Assembly: GCA_020432165.1 (NCBI GenBank)
Contig: JAGQGU010000002.1
Location: forward strand, 1,266 to 40,691
From: Thermomicrobiales bacterium
Lineage (GTDB): Bacteria; Chloroflexota; Chloroflexia; Thermomicrobiales; UBA6265
Direction: 5' to 3'
DNA: 39,426 bases
Made by a program: the position numbers and the translations under genes. The notes under the pieces are model-generated. The model was not told the DNA's origin and searched no databases. It was given only the letters and a program-made list of their open reading frames with translations. Shown one piece after another: positions 23,181 to 31,337 of the stretch (within the stretch, counting starts at the first letter, position 1; each line of letters begins with the position of its first letter).

Positions 23181-25775
23181 TTGACTGACATTGCCATTCC
23201 AACCTCTGCCAACAAATCATCAACATGGACACAACGCCTGGCCGACACGCTCACCCTGGAAAAGGTGTTGTGGGGGGTGCTCCTCCTGTTCGCTGTCTGG
23301 ACGCGGTTCTGGCAGCTCGGTGCCCGCGCCCAGCATCACGATGAATCGTTGCACTCCTATTACAGCTGGATCTTTTCGACTGGCGAGCGGCTCTATGTCC
23401 ACAATCCGCTTATGCACGGTCCGTTTCTCTTTCATGCCACAGCCCTGGTCTACAAGCTTTTTGGTGCAACCGATACCACCAGCCGGTTACTGCCAGCAGC
23501 GTTTGGCGTCGCTATCGTCTGGATGCCGTGGTTACTGCGTTCACCGCGAATGCTGGGACGCTGGGGAGCACTCTTCGCGGGCTGGATGCTATTGATCTCG
23601 CCCAGCATGCTCTACTACACCCGCTACATTCGCCATGATCCTTTCATGGTTGCGGGTTGCCTGTTGCTTGCTATTGCGATCTTCCGCTATATGGAGGTTC
23701 CGCAGCGACGCTGGCTCATTACTGCTTTTGTCACTGGATCATTCCTGCTAACCAATCACGAGTTGGTGTTGGCTACCTTCCTGATCATGACGGTGGTGCT
23801 GTGGGGATCGCTGCTTCTCACCTATCTCAAGCAATTGATTCCGATTCACCTGATCACGTTCGTCTTGCTCGGAGTGGCAGCTTTCCTGTGGATGGACCAG
23901 GCCTTCCCACCTATCCCCTGGCAGCGTCCGGCCTCGAGTGCTCTGACAAGTAGCCAGTTCATGGAGTTTGTTGCCTATCTCGGACCGGTCTTCCTCGCTG
24001 TCACGCTTGTGCTGATCGTCATTGCGGTCGTGAAAAGCGATTTCCTCGCTGCCGTGATGAGTGCGGCATTGGTGCTCTTCGGCGTTGTATGGCTCTATCT
24101 GGCCAGTGGTATGGTTCCGCAGATACCGGCGTGGCAATCGGTACCGGAAACAGAGACCAGTACCTACCTAACCACCTCCCAGTTCTATTGGGCGCTTTTC
24201 TCGCACCCGTTCGTGCAAGCCTTTCTCGCGATTGCGGTCATCTTCCTTATTGGATGCTTTGTGACAGTCCGCTGGATGCTGCAGCACAAGCCGGACGACG
24301 AGAATGGTATCGACTACGTATTTGGAGATGCGCAGCCGAATAGTGTGGCGTATGGTGTGCGACATGCACTCCACGATCCTATGGGTCTCTCTATTGGCTT
24401 CTTCGTCGCAGTCTTTATCTGGATCGCACTCTTCACCACGATCTTCACGAATCCCAATGGCGTCGGTACTGGTACGTACGAAACCAACAGCACCCTCCTT
24501 TACTGGTTGGGTCAGCACGATGTTCGCCGTGGGAATCAACCGTGGTTCTACTTCATCACCCTTGGTTGGCAGTATGAATGGCTCGCGTATGTGCTGGGTG
24601 CGGCGGGAACACTGCTGATCGGGTGGCGACTTCTCCGCTGGATTGCAGGTGGAGAGATCGGCAAGAACGCGTTGTGGAACTGCTTTATCGTCGCCTGGTT
24701 CGTTGGTACTTTCCTTGTCCTTAGCTGGGCTGGAGAGAAGATGCCGTGGCTGGTCATGCACATCGTATTGCCGGCAGCGCTTATCGGCGGCTGGTTAGTG
24801 AATAGTGTCATTGAAGGTGGGATGCGCTGGTATCGTGATCCGGAGCGAGAGCATACATCCATCAATCGTTATGGCACATTGGCGGTTTTTGCTCTGCTCG
24901 TACTGTTGGCTGGTAGTTGGTTCTATATGACCGCTGGTCTCAGCTATCCGGTCTGGGAAATGAACGATATCGGTCAGTGGGTCCGCACGATACCGGGAAA
25001 TGCGCTTTCCGACTGGTGGCATATCGCGATTGCACCGCTGCTTGCGCTCTTTGTGATCGCTGCTGCGGTCTGGTTGATCGGACCGATGCGCGTAATGTAT
25101 GCCACTCTGGCAGCTGCAATTGCATTGATGAGCCTCTTTCAGGTACACGCCGGCTTCCGCATGAGTTATCTCGATGGGGATGTTGCGGTGGACACACTGA
25201 TCTACAACACGATCAGCGGTGATATGACCCAGTTCGTCGGCGATATGAATGAACTGAGCGAAATGGTCTATGGCGATAACACCATCGTCATCGCATATGA
25301 CCAATGCAAGATGCAATGGCCGACAAATTGGTATCTCAAGAGCAGCGACTTCCCTAACGCCTATTTCACAACCTATGAAGGTATCGACAATCCGGATGTG
25401 ATTCTGATTGCGAACGATAGCGAAGGCTGTGGTTGGCCAGATTCCATACCCGGCTATACGAAGCAGGTCTACAACTTGCGGGTACACGAGAACGAGTTCC
25501 ATACCTATCGCAATTTTGCGATAGCGCCCGAGCTATCTCCTTCGTACTCAGCCTGGGGAGATGCCGAGAATCCGCATGATCTTGCGGCGATTGCACGTTC
25601 CATCGGCGATAGCATCGGGTTTGCATTGACGCCAGAAGGGCAACAGCGTCTCTTCCGTCTGGTCATGTATCGCGATCAGTCCTTTAGCCAGCAGACCTAC
25701 ACGATGTACGTTTTTGTCCGCGACGATCTGATGCCGCAGTACAACGAGATTCGCTACGGGAGTGAGCAGCCATGA
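23181..25775 (+). CDS. Agl23-like (TIGR03663-type) membrane protein, putative GT-C glycosyltransferase
   Basis: About 864 residues from TTG 23181, seven bases after GGAG at 23170; the longer open frame upstream has no site. Many membrane helices are visible. The signature HHDESLHSYYSW near residue 52 has the DE pair of GT-C enzymes and is characteristic of this group, followed by YNPLMHGP-like YVHNPLMHGPF. The soluble C-terminal region from about 680 (DNTIVIAYDQCKMQWPTNWYL) resembles the periplasmic domain of glycosyltransferases of this class. Archaeal relatives are annotated as flippase-activity-associated proteins of N-glycosylation; in Chloroflexota the role is unproven. The stop overlaps the next gene in an ATGA, implying coupled synthesis with the PMT-NHL protein. 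Confidence 0.87.
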   Translation: MTDIAIPTSANKSSTWTQRLADTLTLEKVLWGVLLLFAVWTRFWQLGARAQHHDESLHSYYSWIFSTGERLYVHNPLMHGPFLFHATALVYKLFGATDTTSRLLPAAFGVAIVWMPWLLRSPRMLGRWGALFAGWMLLISPSMLYYTRYIRHDPFMVAGCLLLAIAIFRYMEVPQRRWLITAFVTGSFLLTNHELVLATFLIMTVVLWGSLLLTYLKQLIPIHLITFVLLGVAAFLWMDQAFPPIPWQRPASSALTSSQFMEFVAYLGPVFLAVTLVLIVIAVVKSDFLAAVMSAALVLFGVVWLYLASGMVPQIPAWQSVPETETSTYLTTSQFYWALFSHPFVQAFLAIAVIFLIGCFVTVRWMLQHKPDDENGIDYVFGDAQPNSVAYGVRHALHDPMGLSIGFFVAVFIWIALFTTIFTNPNGVGTGTYETNSTLLYWLGQHDVRRGNQPWFYFITLGWQYEWLAYVLGAAGTLLIGWRLLRWIAGGEIGKNALWNCFIVAWFVGTFLVLSWAGEKMPWLVMHIVLPAALIGGWLVNSVIEGGMRWYRDPEREHTSINRYGTLAVFALLVLLAGSWFYMTAGLSYPVWEMNDIGQWVRTIPGNALSDWWHIAIAPLLALFVIAAAVWLIGPMRVMYATLAAAIALMSLFQVHAGFRMSYLDGDVAVDTLIYNTISGDMTQFVGDMNELSEMVYGDNTIVIAYDQCKMQWPTNWYLKSSDFPNAYFTTYEGIDNPDVILIANDSEGCGWPDSIPGYTKQVYNLRVHENEFHTYRNFAIAPELSPSYSAWGDAENPHDLAAIARSIGDSIGFALTPEGQQRLFRLVMYRDQSFSQQTYTMYVFVRDDLMPQYNEIRYGSEQP

Positions 25776-28369
25776 GTCAGCAGATGCACGTAGCGCCGCT
25801 GGATAGGCGCATACCTCTCCCCGGTCGCTTTGCGGTGATCTACGGCGTGATTCTGGTCGCTGCCTTTCTCCTCCGCTTTGTGCGACTTGATGGCTATCTC
25901 CTCAACCAGCGTGAGGCCAACTGGGCGTATCAGAGTTGGAGTCTCTTCAATGGACGACCACTGCCTGCGGGACAATCGCTCTCCGATTCCTCTCCGCTCA
26001 TGCTGCTCTGGAACACGCTCGGGTACTTCCTCTTTGGTGTCACCGATGCTACCGCTCGTGTTCCCTCGGCGATTCTGGGCGTTGCTATGGTCGCAAGTGT
26101 GTTGTGGCTACGCCCTTTCCTTGGCCGGGCGCAAGTGCTGTGTGTAGCCGGACTGCTGGCTATTTCGCCAACGGTGGTCTTCGCGAGTCGAACGATCGAA
26201 CCAGGGATTCTGGCGGCGTTCCTTGCGCTCCTTGCCGTGATTACTCTCCTCAATATTGGTGTACGTGAGAACCGGATTGAAGTTTGGACGGTGGCCTTCG
26301 GCTTTGTGTTGGCTACGCTCTATGCGGTCGGTCCCGTGGGGATATCCACCCTCATTGCTGTCATCATCGGTATCCTGGTAGCTCGTGTTGCCGATCAGGG
26401 GCGGAAGAGTCCCCTCGCGACCTCGTTACATACGCTCACCTCGAACCGATCTCTTATGCTCACACTGTTTGTCAGTATCATCGTCACCCTCCTCCTCTGC
26501 TTCTCCCGACTGCTGACCAGCCTCGGTGCGTTGGCTGGTCTTGGAACCGCGTTGAGCGATTGGGTCAGAATGATGGCCGATGGCAGCACGCAGCTGCCGG
26601 TCAACTTCTATTTGTGGAGTCTGATGCTCTACGAAACGGTAGCCGTGATCATCGCAGTTGTGACCTTGTTCATGACCATTCGCGGACGCGAAATCGCTCC
26701 ACTATTCCCGATCGCCCTTTTCGTTGGCTGGTTCCTCTCGGCAACGGTCTTCTTTTCTCTCTCAGCCTCCCGGGATACCGGGAGTGCAGTGATTGTGGCG
26801 TTACCAATCCTGATCATCGCGGGAGCGGGCCTCGGCAGGATTCTTGAAGGGAATTCAGTCAGGCTGATTGGGCCTATTATGGGATATGTCGCATTGATAG
26901 CCGCCCTTACCTACGGTCTCAATAGTGCTATCGGTTTGGCATTCACACGCGGCGAATCTGGTAACGAGCCGCTGGCGTGGGATACGCCGGCAGAAAGCGC
27001 CGGAGAGTTTATCGATCAAGTCATGCGTCTCAGCCATGATCTCTCGATTACGGAAGCAAACTCTGTTGATCCCACTGGTCGGTATGGTCTGAATATCAAG
27101 GTCACACCCGAATACGAATGGCCCTTCACCTGGTACTTCCGCGATTTTGAAGACTTCAGTGTGATCCCTGCCAGCGGATTTGACGCCGAGACGGATGTTG
27201 CCATCGGGGCAGACAATGCCGGCATGGAGAGCGCGAATCTAACACCCGACACACGTATCTGGCTTATCAAGCCAGATGACAATCTCACACGCATGCGCAC
27301 CTCCACAATCATCAAAACAGCGCTCAATCCGGCTAAGGCATGGAACTACATGATTCATCGCGATGCTGGCGCCACCGGTGAACCACGCCAGATTACGGTG
27401 GGTTACAGCGCTCGCATCGTCAACAAGCTGACAACCAATACTGGCCCATTCAACCTCTTCGATGTCACCAACCCGGAACCAGGTAGCGGACTGGGCCAGC
27501 TCAGTTCTCCCACCGGGATCACCGTGGGCAAGGATGGCACGATCTATGTCTTGAATGCCGCCAATGGCCGTGTCGATCGATACGACACCAACGGTGTATT
27601 CCTTGGCATTTGGAGCGGCCGCATGGATTCGGCATTGCAGCTTAGCTGGAATGGCTTCCAGGGAGGTACCGCACTGCAAGTGGGGCCTGATGGGCTCATC
27701 TATATCGCCGATACATGGAACCACGCTGTCATCGTCGTCTCCGCAGATGGTACGGTGGTGCGCGTGCTGGGGAATCGTGGCATCGCCAGCGACATTACAG
27801 ACGAAGGCCTGGTTACCGATCAGCCTGGACTCTTTTTTGGGCCGCGCGATGTCGCGATTAGTGATGAGTACATCTACGTCACCGATACCGGCAATGAACG
27901 TGTACAAGTCTTCACGCATGATGGCACCTTCGTTATGGCTTTCGGTGGGTATGGCTCGGCAGATGGACAGTTCCTGGAGCCAACCGGTATCGCCCTGGCT
28001 CCCGATGGCAACGTATGGGTTGCGGATAGTGGTAACGCCAGGCTGCAGGTTTTCTCCGCCGATGGGACATGGCTAACCAGCTATGCCATACCGGAGTGGC
28101 AGGGACTGCAAGGAACTGACCGTCTGAACATGCTGGCATTCAGTCCAGATGGCGTGCTCTTCTACACTGTGCCGGGCAAGGGGACCTTCGCCTGGCAAGA
28201 TGGTAAGAGCGTGCTGGTGAATGGTGCTGTTACCAGACCTGGTGGTATCGCTTTCGACGCCGATGGCAATCTGTTGATCACGGACAGCACGAATGCAACC
28301 GTGATCCGTTTCCAGCCAATTCTCCCCAGCGATATCGAAGGTACGCCCGAAGCAACACCAGAAGGTTGA
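25772..28369 (+). CDS. PMT-like glycosyltransferase fused to a C-terminal NHL-repeat propeller
   Basis: An 865-residue protein with two parts. Residues about 20-400 are polytopic and PMT_2-like: YLLNQREANWAYQSWSLF replaces the usual DE loop, and SRTIEPGILAAFLALLAV follows. A linker leads to a propeller from about 570 to 855 built of NHL repeats: SPTGITVGKDGTIYVLN, LQVGPDGLIYIADTWNH, GPRDVAISDEYIYVTDTGN, EPTGIALAPDGNVWVADSGN and PGGIAFDADGNLLITDSTN. The propeller should be extracytoplasmic and may bind polymer or protein. The first acidic residue of the usual GT-C pair is replaced (NQREANW), so catalysis is less certain than in the neighbour. It is coupled by ATGA to the Agl23-like gene. Confidence 0.85.
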   Translation: MSQQMHVAPLDRRIPLPGRFAVIYGVILVAAFLLRFVRLDGYLLNQREANWAYQSWSLFNGRPLPAGQSLSDSSPLMLLWNTLGYFLFGVTDATARVPSAILGVAMVASVLWLRPFLGRAQVLCVAGLLAISPTVVFASRTIEPGILAAFLALLAVITLLNIGVRENRIEVWTVAFGFVLATLYAVGPVGISTLIAVIIGILVARVADQGRKSPLATSLHTLTSNRSLMLTLFVSIIVTLLLCFSRLLTSLGALAGLGTALSDWVRMMADGSTQLPVNFYLWSLMLYETVAVIIAVVTLFMTIRGREIAPLFPIALFVGWFLSATVFFSLSASRDTGSAVIVALPILIIAGAGLGRILEGNSVRLIGPIMGYVALIAALTYGLNSAIGLAFTRGESGNEPLAWDTPAESAGEFIDQVMRLSHDLSITEANSVDPTGRYGLNIKVTPEYEWPFTWYFRDFEDFSVIPASGFDAETDVAIGADNAGMESANLTPDTRIWLIKPDDNLTRMRTSTIIKTALNPAKAWNYMIHRDAGATGEPRQITVGYSARIVNKLTTNTGPFNLFDVTNPEPGSGLGQLSSPTGITVGKDGTIYVLNAANGRVDRYDTNGVFLGIWSGRMDSALQLSWNGFQGGTALQVGPDGLIYIADTWNHAVIVVSADGTVVRVLGNRGIASDITDEGLVTDQPGLFFGPRDVAISDEYIYVTDTGNERVQVFTHDGTFVMAFGGYGSADGQFLEPTGIALAPDGNVWVADSGNARLQVFSADGTWLTSYAIPEWQGLQGTDRLNMLAFSPDGVLFYTVPGKGTFAWQDGKSVLVNGAVTRPGGIAFDADGNLLITDSTNATVIRFQPILPSDIEGTPEATPEG

Positions 28370-28404
28370 TAGCCGCTGATCGGACGATCGATACTGCGAA
28401 CTCT

Positions 28405-28701
28405 TCAGAACGGATACAACTCGGTGTTCACTTCGCCGAGGGTACTGATTTCCAGGAGATCCTCTATGCGATTGATGATCGTGTTCAGCATCTGACTGGC
28501 GTGGTCGGGTGAAGTACTAAGGACGAGTACACCCAGCGTTGCCACACGCATATCATCCAGATCCTCGATCTCGGCAATGGCGCAGTTGAACTGATTAGGG
28601 ATGCGGGAGGTAATGCGCTTTACCTCGGAGCGTTTGTCCTTGAGCGAGAAGGTACTCTCGAACCAGAGCGTCACTCGCCCCGAACCAATGGTGGCACTCA
28701 T
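28405..28701 (-). CDS. DUF503 / YlxP-like protein
   Basis: A 98-residue ferredoxin-like fold protein. The family landmarks are the SLKDKRSEVKRITSRI segment (the LKDKR motif), FNCAIAEIEDLDD and ATLGVLVLSTSPDHASQML. YlxP proteins are often found in the nusA-infB-rbfA region and have been linked to ribosome assembly, but their biochemical role is unclear. Here the gene is instead coupled to an upstream unknown gene by ATGA (28698-28701), so the genomic setting is unusual. Length matches the family. Confidence 0.85.
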   Translation of the reverse strand: MSATIGSGRVTLWFESTFSLKDKRSEVKRITSRIPNQFNCAIAEIEDLDDMRVATLGVLVLSTSPDHASQMLNTIINRIEDLLEISTLGEVNTELYPF

Positions 28702-29168
28702 GTGATGATGATATTCACATCGCCGGTGTCAGTATCGCGCTGCCAGCGCATGCGCTTGCCCAGTCGCTGCACGATCTCCTCGCCGACGCGAAAGAGTACA
28801 TCGGCCTCCCGATCGGTCGCCCCAAGCGTCTCTGCCAGCGTGAGATCCGGGATATCTGCGACGATGGCAGCGGCGTGATCGTCATGCAAATCAGCCTCGA
28901 TCACCCAGCCGCCGTAGGTCCGGTAATTGGTGAGCAGTGCATCCATGATCTCGGCAGCCGACCACGCGCGGGTGGTGTCCCATCCCCGGGTCATCACCTC
29001 AGCCACACCTTCTGCCCAGGTCTGTAGCATGGCATCATCGTCACCCAAGGCAAGCACGCCTGCCATCAGCAACGCCTGGGCATTCATTTGGCTGAGTTCC
29101 AGAAGTTCCTCATCGGTAAATTCCGTGAGTACCTCCAATACATCGCGATGTTCCCGTGGGTCAGTCAT
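28698..29168 (-). CDS. Helical protein of unknown function, coupled to DUF503 gene
   Basis: A 156-residue acidic, mostly helical protein. ATG 29166-29168 has GGAG five bases upstream. Repeating helices such as DEELLELSQMNAQALLMAGVLALG and LQTWAEGVAEVMTRGW suggest a compact helical bundle. A later stretch DREADVLFRVGEEIVQRLGKRMRW ends in a basic region, followed by a short hydrophobic strand (DVNIIIT). No signal peptide or membrane segment. Its stop overlaps the DUF503 start, so the two are probably functional partners. No family recognised. Upstream lies the repeat-rich gap before the M24 peptidase gene. Confidence 0.65.
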   Translation of the reverse strand: MTDPREHRDVLEVLTEFTDEELLELSQMNAQALLMAGVLALGDDDAMLQTWAEGVAEVMTRGWDTTRAWSAAEIMDALLTNYRTYGGWVIEADLHDDHAAAIVADIPDLTLAETLGATDREADVLFRVGEEIVQRLGKRMRWQRDTDTGDVNIIIT

Positions 29169-29194
29169 ATTTTCTCCAAATGCGGCTATTCCCA

Positions 29195-29220
29195 CGTAGC
29201 CCCGCGTTTTATACCCGGGT
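29195..29220. repeat. Degenerate unit of the CGTAGCCCCGGG repeat
   Basis: CGTAGCCCCGCGTTTTATAC then CCGGGT matches the left half of the element at 29308-29374 with few changes. It lacks the matching right half. Confidence 0.55.
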
Positions 29221-29265
29221 ATGGGCAGGCATCCCGCCATGCTCCAGGCCGCCAATCGTTCGGGT

Positions 29266-29290
29266 GATTCCTCGACAAGCTCGGAATGAC
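29266..29290. repeat. Short palindromic repeat-like sequence
   Basis: GATTCCTCGACAAGCTCGGA followed by ATGAC has inverted ends ATTCC/GGAAT and resembles a widely dispersed intergenic palindrome type. It sits between two copies of the other repeat family. Seen once in this window, so membership is inferred. Confidence 0.4.
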
Positions 29291-29307
29291 GAGTGCCTGT
29301 CTCTCAA

Positions 29308-29374
29308 CGTAGCCCCGGGTTTTATACCCGGGGTTTGTGCTCCCGATACCCCGGGCCTAAAGCCCGGGGCTACG
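29308..29374. repeat. Foldback element CGTAGCCCCGGG ... CCCGGGGCTACG
   Basis: The outer 12 bases at each end are perfect inverted repeats. Each half is itself a hairpin: CCCCGGG-TTTTATA-CCCGGGG and CCCCGGG-CCTAAAG-CCCGGGG. It lies 10 bases from the stop of the M24 peptidase gene. Confidence 0.75.
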
Positions 29375-29383
29375 CAGCAATCT

Positions 29384-30481
29384 CTACGCCAGGATAAACA
29401 ACTCATGGGTCGAGGTATTCAACCGGCGGCCGCCCGCCGCCTCGCAAACGACCGCATCCTCGATGCGGACACCGAACTTGCCACTCATATAGATACCCGG
29501 CTCGTCGCTGAAGACCATTCCCTCCTGCAACGGCATGGTATTGCCTTCCACCAGGAATGGTTCCTCATGAACTTCCAACCCAAGTCCGTGACCAACGCGG
29601 TGCACGAAGTATTCGCCATAACCGGCTTCGGTGATGAGATTGCGGGCGGCGCGATCAAGTTCCTGCAGCGGCACACCTGGCTTTACTGCCTCGAATGTCG
29701 CCTGATTGGCTGCATTCACGATGTCATAGACCTTGCGATACTCCTCGCTGGGTGCGCCGAGATGGGCACTACGCGTGACATCGCTAAAGTAGCCATCAAT
29801 CATGCCGCCCCAGTCGAAGACGAGCGCATCGCCTTCTCCGATTACACGATCGTTACCACTGTGATGCGGGGAGGCAGAGTTCGGACCGGTACCAATGATG
29901 CCCTTGGGATTATCCAAACCAACGTCACCAGAGATATTCTTCAGCTTCTCCAGAGCCTGCAGCTCTGTGAGGCCAGCGATAGCACCGCCCTGGGTAACAA
30001 AGAGCATCCACGCCTCGTCTGTAAGGCGGCCGGCCTCATCCAGCGCGGCGATCTCTTCAGCATCCTTGCACATGCGCAAATCGCGCAGAATCGGATCACC
30101 TTCCTGCCAATTCACACCTGCAAGACGGTCCTGCAGACGAATCAGGAAGGAGCTCCAGAGCTTGTTGCCGACGGCCACCTTCTTCGCACCGGAAAGGATA
30201 CCGGCCGCAAGATCTGCTGGAACATCAGCATCGCCCCAGGTTTTGAGGCTGATCCGGCCACTGCCATCCTTGATGAGTGGTGCTTCCAGACCGGGCACGA
30301 TCATGTCCGGCTCCCCTTCCGCGGGAAGGATGAGCAGATTCAGCCGCTCGCTGACGTGTGCATCGATTCCGGTGAGGTAGTAGAGATCGGCACTCGGGCC
30401 AAGCAGCAATGTATCGATCCCGCGATCGCGCATCACTTCCTGCGCGCGATCCAGTCGTTTCCCGTATGTCTCTGCGTTCAT
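29384..30481 (-). CDS. M24 family aminopeptidase (Xaa-Pro type)
   Basis: A 365-residue pita-bread metallopeptidase. An N-terminal creatinase-like domain (about 1-130; MRDRGIDTLLLGPSADLYYLTG) precedes the catalytic domain. The metal ligands are in place: two aspartates in FDWGGMIDGYFSDVTRS, the histidine in HRVGHGLGLEVHEEPF, and glutamates in FSDEPGIYM and GVRIEDAVV. The start is ATG 30479-30481, six bases after GGAG; an ATG four codons upstream and a longer frame exist but lack a site. Likely substrates are peptides with proline in the second position. The gene is divergent from the MarR-ABC operon and its 3' end abuts the foldback repeat. Confidence 0.93.
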   Translation of the reverse strand: MNAETYGKRLDRAQEVMRDRGIDTLLLGPSADLYYLTGIDAHVSERLNLLILPAEGEPDMIVPGLEAPLIKDGSGRISLKTWGDADVPADLAAGILSGAKKVAVGNKLWSSFLIRLQDRLAGVNWQEGDPILRDLRMCKDAEEIAALDEAGRLTDEAWMLFVTQGGAIAGLTELQALEKLKNISGDVGLDNPKGIIGTGPNSASPHHSGNDRVIGEGDALVFDWGGMIDGYFSDVTRSAHLGAPSEEYRKVYDIVNAANQATFEAVKPGVPLQELDRAARNLITEAGYGEYFVHRVGHGLGLEVHEEPFLVEGNTMPLQEGMVFSDEPGIYMSGKFGVRIEDAVVCEAAGGRRLNTSTHELFILA

Positions 30482-30626
30482 GTGGTTCTCCATACAAAGG
30501 TGATCGGGAACGTCGCCCGCAAAAGTGCCGCCTCGTGTCGGCGACGGACATTTACCACCGTTATCGCAGAGGAAACGCGTTGTGTCGAGGGGATACCTGG
30601 GCATCTGCACGAATATCTCGATCCTC

Positions 30627-30676
30627 TTGCAGAATCAAACGGTACCTGTTATTAATTCTCCTGACGGTACCGTTAG
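30627..30676 (+). promoter_or_regulatory. Promoter with two candidate MarR operators
   Basis: TTGCAG (30627-30632), a 17-base spacer and TATTAA (30650-30655) form a plausible sigma-70-type promoter about 50 bases before the MarR start. AACGGTACCTGTT (30638-30650) lies in the spacer, and TGACGGTACCGTTAG (30662-30676), containing the perfect palindrome ACGGTACCGT, lies just after the -10. Their centres are 25 bases apart. The layout is that of an autorepressed promoter. Confidence 0.6.
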
Positions 30677-30704
30677 AACTTTCGCGATCGTTTAGGACAC
30701 CCAA

Positions 30705-31337
30705 ATGAACACAGATCTGTACGGAAAAATGATGAGGCTGCAATGGCTGCTTCATCGACACCATATGCGTAGGGCATTCCAGGGAGACCACCTCGCGGAC
30801 GCCACCCGCGGGCAAGGTCGGATTCTGGCGGCGCTGCAGCTGAAGGATGGCATCAGCACCAAGGATCTCTCCTATCTCCTGGGACTGGCTGTCTCATCCC
30901 TCAATGAATTTCTGGCCAAGCTCGAAAGAGGAGGCTATATCCGACGTGAAGCATCTCCACAAGACCGACGGGTAATGCTTGTCTACCTCACCGATAAGGG
31001 ACGCAAGCAACACCAGACCGAAACCTTCGATCCCGACGATATCTTTGCCTGCCTCACTTCTGACGAGCAGGAAAACCTCGGTCGCTATCTCGACAAAATC
31101 ATTGATGCGATCGAGATCGACGAGGACGATGACTTTGGCGGTAACGAATGGACCCGCACTGCCAGGGCCGTGCGCGAGCGTATGTCCGGTGAAATGTTGG
31201 CGCAGTTCGGTCGTGATAACAGAATCGATAACCGCAGTATGCGTCGCGACTTCCGCGAGGAGTTGCGACGCGAATTCAACAAGGCCCGCGGCCGCGATGG
31301 TCGCGAGGATGACAACACCAAAGGAAACAATCGATGA
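30705..31337 (+). CDS. MarR family transcriptional regulator with charged C-terminal extension
   Basis: A 210-residue winged-helix regulator. RGQGRILAALQLKDGISTKDLSYLLGLAVSSLNEFLAKLERGGYIRREASPQDRRVMLVYLT (in consecutive motifs, helix-turn-helix around KDLSYLLGLAVSSL and the wing at SPQDRRVM) is typical MarR. Beyond about residue 130 is an unusual tail, first acidic (IDEDDDF) then rich in Arg/Asp/Asn, absent from classic members. AGGA precedes ATG 30705. The stop overlaps the ABC ATPase start in ATGA, so it is expected to regulate the exporter from the operators at 30638-30676. The inducer is unknown. Confidence 0.88.
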   Translation: MNTDLYGKMMRLQWLLHRHHMRRAFQGDHLADATRGQGRILAALQLKDGISTKDLSYLLGLAVSSLNEFLAKLERGGYIRREASPQDRRVMLVYLTDKGRKQHQTETFDPDDIFACLTSDEQENLGRYLDKIIDAIEIDEDDDFGGNEWTRTARAVRERMSGEMLAQFGRDNRIDNRSMRRDFREELRREFNKARGRDGREDDNTKGNNR

